DNA from: JAUPVL01 sp964481235
GTDB taxonomy: Bacteria; Patescibacteriota; Saccharimonadia; CAILAD01; BJGX01
Assembly: GCA_964481235.1 (NCBI GenBank)
Contig: CAYZYH010000008.1
Location: 1 to 45,928 of the forward strand
Direction: 5' to 3'
Length of the DNA stretch: 45,928 nucleotides
Below are positions 1 to 6,593 of the stretch, piece after piece. Below the pieces are notes generated by a model. It had not been told where the DNA came from. It did no database searches and worked only from the letters and a program-made list of their open reading frames with translations. The stretch's first letter is position 1; each line of letters begins with the position of its first letter. The position numbers were made by a program, and so were the translations under genes.

Positions 1-310
<310 letters not shown>

Positions 311-327
311 TACTTGGCTTTGCGAGA

Positions 328-627
328 AAAAGACAGGGTAATACTTTCGTCTTTTTAGTAGGCTTCTCTTTAAGTAGATTCAGAAATGAAGAATGATGAT
401 TTTTGTCGCTAAACTAAAAAATTTGACAAACTGTAGCTTGGGCTACAGTGCGAATAATTTTGAAAGTTGTAGCGAAAAATAGCATTCGTGCTTTTGGAGA
501 TATTTAATGAGAAGCCTACACAGACTGGCAATTTGAAGATATTAAATTATCTTCGCTCTTATTAAACAAAAACAAAACTCTGCCTATGGCTTAAAGCTTT
601 TGTATCCACAAAACCTTGAGCCATAGT
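328..627 (+). ncRNA. Hairpin-rich 23S-5S internal transcribed spacer
   Basis: No gene is seen between 23S and 5S, but the spacer is full of inverted repeats. 328-356 is AAAAAGAC paired with GTCTTTTT. GTAGGCTTCTC at 358-368 pairs with GAGAAGCCTAC at 509-519 over 11 bp, closing a loop of about 140 nt. Inside that loop, CTGTAGC/GCTACAG forms a small hairpin near 432-449, and TCGCTAAAC pairs imperfectly with GTTGTAGCGA. Further on, GAAGATA/TATCTTC is at 535-541 and 548-554, and a long interrupted hairpin closes CTATGGCT (584-591) with AGCCATAG (619-626). These look like precursor-processing stems, possibly plus an inserted structured element. There is no tRNA in the spacer. Confidence 0.55.
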
Positions 628-652
628 GCAGGTGGTTAGATTTTCGCAAATT

Positions 653-769
653 GTGTGTTGGTGTCTATGGCGAGGTGGGTACACCTGGTCCCATTCCGAA
701 CCCAGCAGTTAAGCACCTCTGCGTCGATGATACTCTTTCAAGGGGAAAGTAGAACGATGCCAACACACA
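653..769 (+). rRNA. rrf: 5S ribosomal RNA
   Basis: This is a 5S-sized segment with the canonical loops CCATTCCGAACCC and AAGCACCTCTGCG. Its ends are complementary (TGTGTTGG at 654-661 with CCAACACA at 760-767), forming helix I. It lies about 340 nt downstream of 23S in the same orientation, as in a standard rrn operon, and is followed by a terminator. Confidence 0.95.
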
Positions 770-782
770 GTGTGCGAAACCA

Positions 783-810
783 AAACACCTTATTACCTAA
801 GGTGTTTTTT
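783..810 (+). terminator. Terminator of the rRNA operon
   Basis: AAACACCTTA...TAAGGTGTTT forms a stem followed by a T-run directly after 5S. The last T's and the following TTAGTAC are also carried in the duplicated segment that begins at 1411. Confidence 0.85.
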
Positions 811-940
811 AGTACCCACTATTGACAATAAACATAAGTGGTATAGAATAGAGGTAATTATTAAAACTTAAGGAAAACACCCTTATGCCAGCCAAAAAAA
901 CAAAAACCAGAGTATCAAAAAGCAAAATAAATAAAAAAGC
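809..940 (+). repeat. Direct repeat copy 1 (promoter, leader and N-terminal coding region)
   Basis: About 130 nt nearly identical to 1411-1541. The repeat covers the end of the T-run, the promoter, the leader and the first 18 or so codons of a secreted-protein gene. Similarity falls off sharply after the lysine-rich N terminus. Confidence 0.9.
822..849 (+). promoter_or_regulatory. Sigma-70-type promoter of the first duplicated secreted-protein gene
   Basis: TTGACA at 822-827, a 16-bp spacer and TAGAAT at 844-849. The predicted mRNA leader is about 28 nt and contains AAGGA about 10 nt before the ATG at 885. Confidence 0.75.
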
Positions 941-1400
941 TTTTATTCCTAAGTGGATTATATTTGTAGGCATAATAGTATTTGTTGTAGTTGGTATATT
1001 TTTTATCTACAAAAGTTTTGCAGCTACCGCAACTAGCTGGGAGAAAGATCTACGTTGGTATAATAGCGCAGACACAAAAATATCATCAAATATAAGATCA
1101 ACTGATGGTTGGTTGTGTGCGGGTACAATGTTTTATAATGATCCCAGTCAGGAATATAGATTTATTGTGGACTGGTGGAATGGAAGATCATGGCAAGCAG
1201 TTAGGAATTCTAAAACATATAGAGCAAATGGCAATGTAGACCAAGCTTGTTTCGACAGAGATATTATCCAGAATAATACCTATAGAGTAAGGTTTGTACC
1301 CTTCGATTCCACTTCCATGGGAGGTTGGGCTTGGGTGTATGGTCGCAATGTTTACCCACAACGTTCTTCTGCTGAGTCCGAGTCACCACAAAATAATTAA
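885..1400 (+). CDS. Secreted or membrane-anchored hypothetical protein (tandem copy 1)
   Basis: 171 aa with no family recognised. The N terminus is very lysine-rich (MPAKKTKTRVSKSKINKKA). One hydrophobic segment follows at about residues 23-44 and ends in YKSFA-AT, which looks like a signal-anchor with a possible signal-peptidase site. The remaining 120 or so residues are rich in Trp, Tyr, Asn and Ser with two Cys, as expected of an extracellular beta-rich domain. Its start and promoter are duplicated in the next gene, while the extracellular parts have diverged (both keep a 'YR.RF.P/D' stretch near the C terminus). It lies directly behind the rRNA operon with its own promoter and SD. Function unknown; the surface location is inferred. 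Confidence 0.8.
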   Translation: MPAKKTKTRVSKSKINKKAFIPKWIIFVGIIVFVVVGIFFIYKSFAATATSWEKDLRWYNSADTKISSNIRSTDGWLCAGTMFYNDPSQEYRFIVDWWNGRSWQAVRNSKTYRANGNVDQACFDRDIIQNNTYRVRFVPFDSTSMGGWAWVYGRNVYPQRSSAESESPQNN

Positions 1401-1410
1401 TCAATTGTTT

Positions 1411-1541
1411 TTAGTACACACTATTGTCAATAAACATAAGTGGTATAGAATAGAGGTAATTATTAAAACTTAAAAAAACAACATTATGCCAGCTAAAAAA
1501 ACAAAAACCAGAGTACCAAAAAGCAAAATAAATAAAAAAGC
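1411..1541 (+). repeat. Direct repeat copy 2 (promoter, leader and N-terminal coding region)
   Basis: Second copy of 809-940, offset by 601-602 nt. Notable differences are TTGACA changed to TTGTCA in the -35 box and loss of the GG of the Shine-Dalgarno (CTTAAGGAAAACACC became CTTAAAAAAACAACA). Confidence 0.9.
1424..1451 (+). promoter_or_regulatory. Promoter of the second duplicated secreted-protein gene (weakened copy)
   Basis: TTGTCA at 1424-1429, a 16-bp spacer and TAGAAT at 1446-1451. The -35 is one base worse than in copy 1, and the leader has lost its SD. Confidence 0.65.
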
Positions 1542-2076
1542 CACAGCATCTAAATGGTTACTGTTAGCAGGGGTGCTAATATTTGTTGCAATTGGATTAT
1601 TTTTTGTATATAAAAGTTTTGCAAGTGCACTACCCACCTTGGTTAGAGGACAGATCTATTCAAACTCAACCTACCCCGTATATAGCCCTAGATTGACCAC
1701 CACAAGTAGAGCTAGGCTATGTGTAGAATCACAACTTTCACCGCAATTTAGAGATACAGCTCAGTATAGATGGTTTGTAGATGTAAAGAATAGAAATGGC
1801 AGCTGGTCACAAGTTAAAAGATCCGCAATATATAGTGCTAGGGGCGAAAAAATAAGAGTTTGTTATCAAAACGGTATTGTAGCAAGAGGGATATATAGAG
1901 TAAGATTTGATAGACCTAGCTCCGATATATCTCGCTTTCCTATAACTGGTAACTATACTGTAATTGGAGATGATATTTTAAGAAGCGATTCAAGTCAGCA
2001 GAGTACCGAAACAGTAATTACAACTATCGACAACAGTCCTGTTCAAGAAATAATCTCAGAGGATGGTTACCAGTAG
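1486..2076 (+). CDS. Secreted or membrane-anchored hypothetical protein (tandem copy 2)
   Basis: 196 aa and a paralogue of the preceding gene. The first 19 residues are almost identical (MPAKKTKTRVPKSKINKKA). They are followed by a hydrophobic segment at about 22-45 ending VYKSFASA, then a divergent polar extracellular region with many Arg, Tyr and Ser. The C-terminal 30 residues are Ser/Thr-rich and acidic. No catalytic motif is recognised. Promoter and leader are copies of those of the upstream gene, but with a poorer -35 and no SD, so lower expression is expected. The duplicated 5' part with a diversified outer domain suggests a variable surface or secreted family. Confidence 0.8.
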   Translation: MPAKKTKTRVPKSKINKKATASKWLLLAGVLIFVAIGLFFVYKSFASALPTLVRGQIYSNSTYPVYSPRLTTTSRARLCVESQLSPQFRDTAQYRWFVDVKNRNGSWSQVKRSAIYSARGEKIRVCYQNGIVARGIYRVRFDRPSSDISRFPITGNYTVIGDDILRSDSSQQSTETVITTIDNSPVQEIISEDGYQ

Positions 2077-2140
2077 TTTTAGTAGTTTTTTATTAAAGTT
2101 TTCAATATACGGATACTTAAATATCCACCAATCTTCTGGT

Positions 2141-2169
2141 TTGACGAATAGTTGGTATAGATATAGTAT
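2141..2169 (+). promoter_or_regulatory. Putative promoter of the third secreted-protein gene
   Basis: TTGACG at 2141-2146, 17 bp, then TAGTAT at 2164-2169 (TATAGT at 2162 is an alternative -10). The predicted leader before the ATG at 2181 is only about 5 nt, and no SD is visible. Confidence 0.5.
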
Positions 2170-2180
2170 CATAAGTAGTT

Positions 2181-2801
2181 ATGCTACCAACTATTCCATT
2201 TAAGCGTAAGCCCAATAAGTCTTCTACTAGCTCTTCAACCACAAATCATGCTAGACCAAAGGCAGAGCATTATGTTGCTCAAAGTAAACATATTGCTCAT
2301 CATAAATCTAGTTCTTTTTCGAGCGTATTGAGACCATGGTATCTAGTAGCTATTGTTTTAGCGGTGGTTGTGATAGGAATTTTTGTTGTGCAATTTAGTA
2401 GAGCATCTACCGTAGATCAAAGTAATATTCCAGAAAATCTGGCTGATATTCAGAATTATATAAGCTCTCTGGTAGGGGGTAATTCAAACGCCAAGATAGT
2501 ATCACAGTCTGGCTATGTAGAGTTTACTTACACCCCCAAAAACCAAAATCTCACCAGTAACGTGGCTTACTATATAGATGGTAAGTTAGCTAACATAACC
2601 GATACTTCACCTTACAGTTTTGTTTTTGATACCCAACGCTACTCAAATGGTAGTCATACCCTAACAGTTGTTGCTTTTAACGCTTCGGGCATCCCGGTTG
2701 GTGCAATAACTAAAAATCTTACATTTGATAATAGTAATGGTTTATTGCCTGGTTTGCAAAAAACTCTCACCTATCCCTACTATCAGCTCTTAGGTATATA
2801 G
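2181..2801 (+). CDS. Signal-anchored extracellular protein with an Ig-like domain
   Basis: 206 aa. A basic Ser/Thr-rich cytoplasmic N terminus of about 50 residues leads into one hydrophobic segment (about 52-72) ending FSRAST, consistent with a signal anchor. Residues of about 110-190 resemble a bacterial Ig-like beta-sandwich: 'VEFTYTPKN', 'AYYIDGKLA', 'SPYSFVFDT' and 'SNGSHTLTVVAFN' give the usual alternating strands and the G-SHTLTV-A signature of Ig folds. It sits third in a row of surface proteins but is not obviously a copy of the other two. The role is probably adhesion or wall association, by inference only. Confidence 0.75.
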   Translation: MLPTIPFKRKPNKSSTSSSTTNHARPKAEHYVAQSKHIAHHKSSSFSSVLRPWYLVAIVLAVVVIGIFVVQFSRASTVDQSNIPENLADIQNYISSLVGGNSNAKIVSQSGYVEFTYTPKNQNLTSNVAYYIDGKLANITDTSPYSFVFDTQRYSNGSHTLTVVAFNASGIPVGAITKNLTFDNSNGLLPGLQKTLTYPYYQLLGI

Positions 2802-2855
2802 TTTAGAAGCTGATTTCTACTCATATTTACACTTAATAAAAAACAAATAAAACTA
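2802..2855. other. Short intergenic stretch before the KGG gene
   Basis: AT-rich sequence with no ORF or convincing terminator between the Ig-like protein and the next promoter. Confidence 0.4.
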
Positions 2856-2884
2856 TTGACACCATAAGCACAAAGTGCTAAAAT
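2856..2884 (+). promoter_or_regulatory. Consensus-like promoter of the KGG-repeat gene
   Basis: TTGACA at 2856-2861, a 17-bp spacer and TAAAAT at 2879-2884. It is one of the best -35/-10 pairs in the window. It predicts a 5'UTR of about 110 nt, unusually long for this genome. Confidence 0.8.
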
Positions 2885-2925
2885 ACTTACGTTAATAGCA
2901 TTAAATAACCAAGAGCTATAAATAG

Positions 2926-2989
2926 CCTTTTGGGAGGGTGCTGGTGAGGATACTCAAGTAAAAAGTTAGTTTTAGCTCCCAAAAGGAGA
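2926..2989 (+). promoter_or_regulatory. 5'UTR inverted repeat that covers the Shine-Dalgarno of the KGG gene
   Basis: CCTTTTGGGAG (2926-2936) is a perfect 11-nt reverse complement of CTCCCAAAAGG (2976-2986). The downstream arm contains the AAGG of the SD sequence AAAAGGAG, which ends 10 nt before the ATG at 3000. The 39-nt loop holds a small internal hairpin, TGAG-GATA-CTCA. The arrangement would hide the ribosome site when folded and could act as a thermosensor, riboswitch or protein-binding switch. I do not recognise a known riboswitch class. Confidence 0.65.
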
Positions 2990-2999
2990 CAAATTAACC

Positions 3000-3197
3000 A
3001 TGCCAGGAACAAAAACCGGTGGTGAATTAGCCGCAAAAACTAACAAAAAACGTTACGGTAAAAACTTTTACGAACGCATTGGTGCCATGGGTGGAAAAAT
3101 CAGCCGTGGTGGTGGTTTTGCAGCCAATCCAGAACTTGCTAGAATAGCAGGCCAAAAAGGTGGTCGAGCAAGCCGAAAACCAAAAACTACTAAATAA
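3000..3197 (+). CDS. KGG-repeat (con-10/GsiB-like) stress protein
   Basis: 65 aa, very Gly/Lys/Arg-rich, without hydrophobic segments. Two KGG-type repeats are seen: MGGKISRGGGFAANPELAR (about 30-48) and AGQKGGRASRK (about 50-60). This Gly-Gly-Lys motif defines the short hydrophilic 'general stress protein' family (B. subtilis GsiB, Neurospora con-10), whose members accumulate under stress; the molecular role is unclear. Start ATG is supported by AAAAGGAG 10 nt upstream. The gene is monocistronic, with a strong promoter in front, a structured 5'UTR, and a terminator 15 nt after the stop. Confidence 0.85.
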   Translation: MPGTKTGGELAAKTNKKRYGKNFYERIGAMGGKISRGGGFAANPELARIAGQKGGRASRKPKTTK

Positions 3198-3212
3198 TAC
3201 GATATTATTTCT

Positions 3213-3241
3213 AAAAAACTCCTAGTATCTAGGAGTTTTTT
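3213..3241. terminator. Bidirectional terminator between converging genes
   Basis: AAAAAACTCCTAG-TAT-CTAGGAGTTTTTT forms a 13-bp stem with A/T-runs on both sides, so it can work on both strands. The stop codon of the minus-strand gene (3229-3231) lies inside the hairpin. Confidence 0.9.
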
Positions 3242-3693
3242 AGTATTATTTTTCTAACAACTCTTTTTTGTGGTTCGTTGCTTACTTGCCATCTAGTATT
3301 GCACACAAAACAATCAAATATATTTTCTTGTTGCTCTATACAAAAGTTATTACAAACTGGACAAGTACCGCGTTGATTTACCCAGTTATCATAACTTTCT
3401 ATGCAATCCTGTATATAGACATTATCTAGCTTGAGGCCATGGATCTTGGCTAACTTTTTGGTGTAGTGCCAAGCAGCTACCTCCATCATTAATAACTCTA
3501 TATCGAATCTATAGTGAAAGTGACCCAATTCACAATGACTTATTTCGTGAAGTAGAGATATTTTTCCAATTGGTTTATGTAAACGATCGGGGTCGTAGTT
3601 AATAACTTCATCAGCAGCATCATAGCTAAAAAAACCAGCTGGCAAAAAACGATATTGGCTATATGCCGAAATTAACTCTATACTCACCCCCAC
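3229..3693 (-). CDS. ImmA/IrrE-like HExxH protein with C-terminal zinc ribbon
   Basis: 154 aa, soluble. A zinc-metallopeptidase motif HEISHCELGH lies at about 49-58, in the middle of a helical domain like that of the ImmA/IrrE (DUF955) family. ImmA/IrrE members cleave repressors or serve as stress sensors. The C-terminal half carries CPVCN (about 110) and CFVCN (about 127), a four-Cys zinc ribbon. There is no helix-turn-helix in the protein or next to it, so no cognate repressor is visible. The start is GTG at 3693; a second in-frame GTG follows two codons later. Overlap of the stop with the terminator is unusual but clear. Confidence 0.7.
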   Translation of the reverse strand: MGVSIELISAYSQYRFLPAGFFSYDAADEVINYDPDRLHKPIGKISLLHEISHCELGHFHYRFDIELLMMEVAAWHYTKKLAKIHGLKLDNVYIQDCIESYDNWVNQRGTCPVCNNFCIEQQENIFDCFVCNTRWQVSNEPQKRVVRKIILKNS

Positions 3694-3754
3694 TTTTACT
3701 TGTTATTATTAAGTATAGCTCAGTGAATATGTGTAAGTAAATATTTTCGTCAAC

Positions 3755-4573
3755 TTACCGATGCAGGGCCTCAACAGCTAAGATCATTGCTCCTACTGCT
3801 GGGGCTGTCTCAACATATCGGGCTTGTTTAATTGGGGGGATTGGGTAAGCTATAGCTAGGTTTTCTAGCTCTTTTTTGAGCGGTTTAATAAAGCGTTTGT
3901 AGTGCACACTTACACCACCACCCAACACCACGCAATCAGGCTGAACTATAGCAATCATATTATTAATACCTATAGCCAAATCTTTGGCTATAAGCTTCCA
4001 AATAACGGGGTCTTTTATGTCCGATGCAGTGTGTCCGTATCGGAGTTCTATGGCTTTACCACTACTTGTGTCGTGAAAGGTGGTTGGGCCAGAATGTTCA
4101 TCGGATACTATTTGGTCGCCACCCTGAGAGTTATACCTACTACTAATCGGCTTGCCATTATATATAATACTACTTCCAATACCGGTAGAGATGGTGACAT
4201 AAAGTATTAACGGAAAACTTTTACCGGCCCCCAATCTTGCCTCGGCTACGCCCCCGGCGGTTGCGTCGTGTTCTAAAATTGTGGGACACCCAAAGTGTTT
4301 TTGTAGCGGTTTAACTATTCGAAAATTATGCCAAGAGAGGTTGCGAGCTGTTATTATTAAGCCTTTTTCTTTATCTATAGTAGCTGGACTAGCAATACCA
4401 ATTGCATCTACCCTGGTAGAGCCCACCATCTCATGAACGCTATCTATAAGTCTTTGAGCAACACTACGCTGACTTATTGGCGTTGGAAAGTCTTGGGTGT
4501 GTTCTAGGTAGTCGCCCAGGTGTGAGTAGCCAACCCGTATTTTTGTACCACCAATATCTATAGCTATTATCAT
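3755..4573 (-). CDS. ROK-family sugar kinase (glucokinase-like)
   Basis: 272 aa, typical for short ROK kinases, which phosphorylate glucose or N-acyl hexosamines with ATP. The phosphate-1 motif MIIAIDIGGTKIRVG opens the protein. A catalytic Asp lies in LEHDATAGGVAEARLG (about 99-113), and an adenosine-type glycine motif VVLGGGVSV near 217-225. The zinc-binding CxCGxxGC block of most ROK proteins is absent; that region reads GGDQIVSDEHSG. Substrate is uncertain. It is a single gene, with TATAAT at 4585-4590 (minus strand) only 11 nt from the ATG, and no SD. Confidence 0.85.
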   Translation of the reverse strand: MIIAIDIGGTKIRVGYSHLGDYLEHTQDFPTPISQRSVAQRLIDSVHEMVGSTRVDAIGIASPATIDKEKGLIITARNLSWHNFRIVKPLQKHFGCPTILEHDATAGGVAEARLGAGKSFPLILYVTISTGIGSSIIYNGKPISSRYNSQGGDQIVSDEHSGPTTFHDTSSGKAIELRYGHTASDIKDPVIWKLIAKDLAIGINNMIAIVQPDCVVLGGGVSVHYKRFIKPLKKELENLAIAYPIPPIKQARYVETAPAVGAMILAVEALHR

Positions 4574-4617
4574 ATCTACTTAAAATTATAACAAAAAGTC
4601 TTGTGCTTATGTTAGTA

Positions 4618-4646
4618 TTGCCAAAGTGCAGTAAAAAACATACAAT
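4618..4646 (+). promoter_or_regulatory. Promoter of the IPNTG-anchored protein gene
   Basis: TTGCCA at 4618-4623, 17 bp, TACAAT at 4641-4646. An A/G-rich SD-like AAAGGGGGAAG directly precedes the ATG. Confidence 0.65.
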
Positions 4647-4677
4647 AGATGTCAAAGACTAAATTCAAAGGGGGAAG

Positions 4678-5052
4678 ATGCGTCACGAGACATTACTAAA
4701 GGTCATAATTGCTGTTTTTGGCATTATTTTAATTGTTCTAGCAACATTCGTTTATGGTAATGTGCAGCGATCTAAACAAAAAGCTCAGAATAATCAACCC
4801 AACAATACTACTCAAACTCAAGAGGTCTCGCAGACCCCTACTAAAGCTGACAACCAAGTAAATACCAGCCAAACTCCTGCAGCACAACCAGCCAAAACAC
4901 CCGTCACACCCACCAAACCAACTACTACTACTAGTATTCCAAACACCGGAGCTAGCGGTTTGGCAGCAATACCTATGACTATTATTGCTGTATTAGCCTA
5001 TGTTTTGCATGGCCAACGTTCTATCACTCGCTCAAAATCACAATTACACTAA
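4678..5052 (+). CDS. Putative sortase-anchored surface protein (IPNTG motif)
   Basis: 124 aa. An N-terminal hydrophobic segment (about 8-27) acts as signal or anchor. A low-complexity Gln/Thr/Pro/Asn linker covers about 30-86, and IPNTGA follows at about 88-93. After it come a hydrophobic stretch (about 95-111) and a basic tail with RSITRSKSQ. This order (pentapeptide, hydrophobic segment, positive tail) is the cell-wall sorting signal recognised by sortases, here with Ile in place of the usual Leu. No sortase gene lies in the window. If the first segment is cleaved, the mature protein is little more than a flexible linker. Confidence 0.65.
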   Translation: MRHETLLKVIIAVFGIILIVLATFVYGNVQRSKQKAQNNQPNNTTQTQEVSQTPTKADNQVNTSQTPAAQPAKTPVTPTKPTTTTSIPNTGASGLAAIPMTIIAVLAYVLHGQRSITRSKSQLH

Positions 5053-5113
5053 AATAAAACAGCGTAACTATTTACAAACAATACGTTTTCAGATATAGTA
5101 TAGGTTAGGTTAT

Positions 5114-5144
5114 TTAACTATATCTATAGTTAAAGCTTTATAAT
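5114..5144 (+). promoter_or_regulatory. S1-operon promoter with a palindrome over the -35 region
   Basis: TATAAT at 5139-5144 is the likely -10. The -35 position lies inside a perfect 9-bp palindrome TTAACTATA-TC-TATAGTTAA at 5114-5133. A second short palindrome, AAAGCTTT, follows at 5132-5139. The arrangement looks like an operator. The predicted 5'UTR is about 48 nt and ends with AAGGAG before the ATG at 5199. Confidence 0.5.
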
Positions 5145-5198
5145 ATCGTTTGATTTATTCAGCGGTAAATCTCAAACTTAAGGAGTAACAAATAAATT

Positions 5199-6344
5199 AT
5201 GAGTGCAAAACAACCAGACATGGCTGAGCTTTTGGCTTCTGCGGAAGTTTCTGCTCTGCAGAAAAATGATACTGTCGAGGGGCAGATTATTAGCCTTGAT
5301 AAACACGAGGTTTGGCTAGATCTAGGTCCACAAGGCACAGGGCTAGTTGTAGGGCGAGAGCTAGACCAAGCCACTAAGGGCTTAGCAGTAGGAGATTCTT
5401 TGAGCGCTTCAGTAATAGAAGCCGAATCGCCTGAAGGCTATCCAATCTTAAGTCTACGCAAAGTAGCCCGTGAAAAGGGTTGGTCAGTTCTAGAAGATAG
5501 ATTTAAAAACAAAGAGAGTTTTGGAATTGTACCTTTTGATGCCAATAAAGGTGGAATGTTAATTGAAGTAGAGGGAGTAAGAGGATTTTTGCCAGTATCT
5601 CAACTTTCTTCTGAAAATTATCCAAGAGTTACTGGTGCCGATAAAGATGAAATATTACATCGTCTTGGTCAGTTAGTGGGCAGAACCTTAATGGTTAGAA
5701 TACTAGACCTAGACCGTAGTCAAAACAAACTTATTGTTTCAGAAAAAGAGGCTCAGCGCGAGTTTACCGAAGGTAAAATATCTAATCTCAAAGTTGGTGA
5801 CAAGGTTAAAGGAATTGTGACCGGCGTGGTTGATTTTGGCGTTTTCGTTAACGTTGACGGAGTAGAAGGTCTTGTACACATTTCTGAAATTGCGTGGGAT
5901 AGAGTTTATAGTCCTAGTAAGTATGTAAAGGTTGGTCAAGAAATAGAAGCAGTTATTATTGCTATAGATCAAGACAAGCTATCTCTTTCTATGAAACAGC
6001 TTAGCGATGACCCTTGGGCAAAAGAAGTTTCTAAACTCAAAGAGGGCAGTAGTGTTGAAGGTACAGTTACACACATAACCCCTTTTGGCGCTTTTGTGCA
6101 GGTGTCACCAGTGGTTGAGGCTTTAGTTCATATCTCTGAGCTGAGCGACGATCACGTGAGCGACCCAAATACTCTTGTGAAGGTTGGAGAGAAGAAGAAG
6201 TTTAAGATAATTAGTATAGATCAAGAACAGCACAAATTATCTTTGAGCCTAAAAAAGCAATCTGGTACTGGCAGCACCAAAGATAGTGAAACAAAATCAA
6301 AGACACCTTCTGCAAGTAAAATAACAAAAGACGAAGAAAAGTAA
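5199..6344 (+). CDS. rpsA: S1 RNA-binding domain protein (ribosomal protein S1 homologue)
   Basis: 381 aa with four S1-type OB-fold repeats at about 22-90, 105-182, 198-267 and 283-352. The last two are the most canonical (GVEGLVHISEI...VKVGQEIEAVIIAID; VEALVHISELS...). S1 helps the small subunit bind structured mRNA. The first two repeats are more divergent, as in shortened S1 proteins; E. coli S1 has six. A Ser/Lys-rich tail follows. It is the first gene of an operon with ylxR, infB and rbfA, a place where most bacteria carry nusA. There is no KH domain, so it is not NusA. A good SD (AAGGAG) sets the start. Confidence 0.88.
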   Translation: MSAKQPDMAELLASAEVSALQKNDTVEGQIISLDKHEVWLDLGPQGTGLVVGRELDQATKGLAVGDSLSASVIEAESPEGYPILSLRKVAREKGWSVLEDRFKNKESFGIVPFDANKGGMLIEVEGVRGFLPVSQLSSENYPRVTGADKDEILHRLGQLVGRTLMVRILDLDRSQNKLIVSEKEAQREFTEGKISNLKVGDKVKGIVTGVVDFGVFVNVDGVEGLVHISEIAWDRVYSPSKYVKVGQEIEAVIIAIDQDKLSLSMKQLSDDPWAKEVSKLKEGSSVEGTVTHITPFGAFVQVSPVVEALVHISELSDDHVSDPNTLVKVGEKKKFKIISIDQEQHKLSLSLKKQSGTGSTKDSETKSKTPSASKITKDEEK

Positions 6345-6356
6345 AAAGGTTTGCTC

Positions 6357-6593
6357 TTGAAGATGGTTGCTACCACCCAAGAAGTTAATGAGCCAACAAG
6401 AACATGCTTGGGTTGTCGTCTCAAAAAACCAAAATCTATGCTTGTACGACTAGTTAGTTCGCCTAATGGATATCAAGTAGATGAAAAGTCACGCGTGCAG
6501 TCTAGAGGATATTATGTTTGTTCAGATAGGTGTCGAGAAAAATTTAATAAGCGACACAAACCAAAGCCAAATAATCGAAAGGAGCTAAAGTAA
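6357..6593 (+). CDS. ylxR: YlxR family RNA-binding protein (DUF448)
   Basis: About 78 aa. The core RTCLGCRLKKPKSMLVRLV followed by SRGYYVCSDRCREKF is the YlxR signature: a small alpha/beta protein usually encoded between nusA and infB and thought to bind RNA or nucleoids. The start is uncertain. AAAGG (6345-6349) right after the S1 stop is best spaced for TTG 6357; ATG 6363 is possible, while TTG 6351 is too close to the SD. The stop overlaps the infB start (TAATG). A basic C terminus completes it. Confidence 0.85.
   Translation: MKMVATTQEVNEPTRTCLGCRLKKPKSMLVRLVSSPNGYQVDEKSRVQSRGYYVCSDRCREKFNKRHKPKPNNRKELK

Noticed and set aside
328..652. tRNA gene in the rRNA spacer
   Set aside because: Several hairpins exist but no cloverleaf; the T-arm consensus and a plausible anticodon loop are absent.
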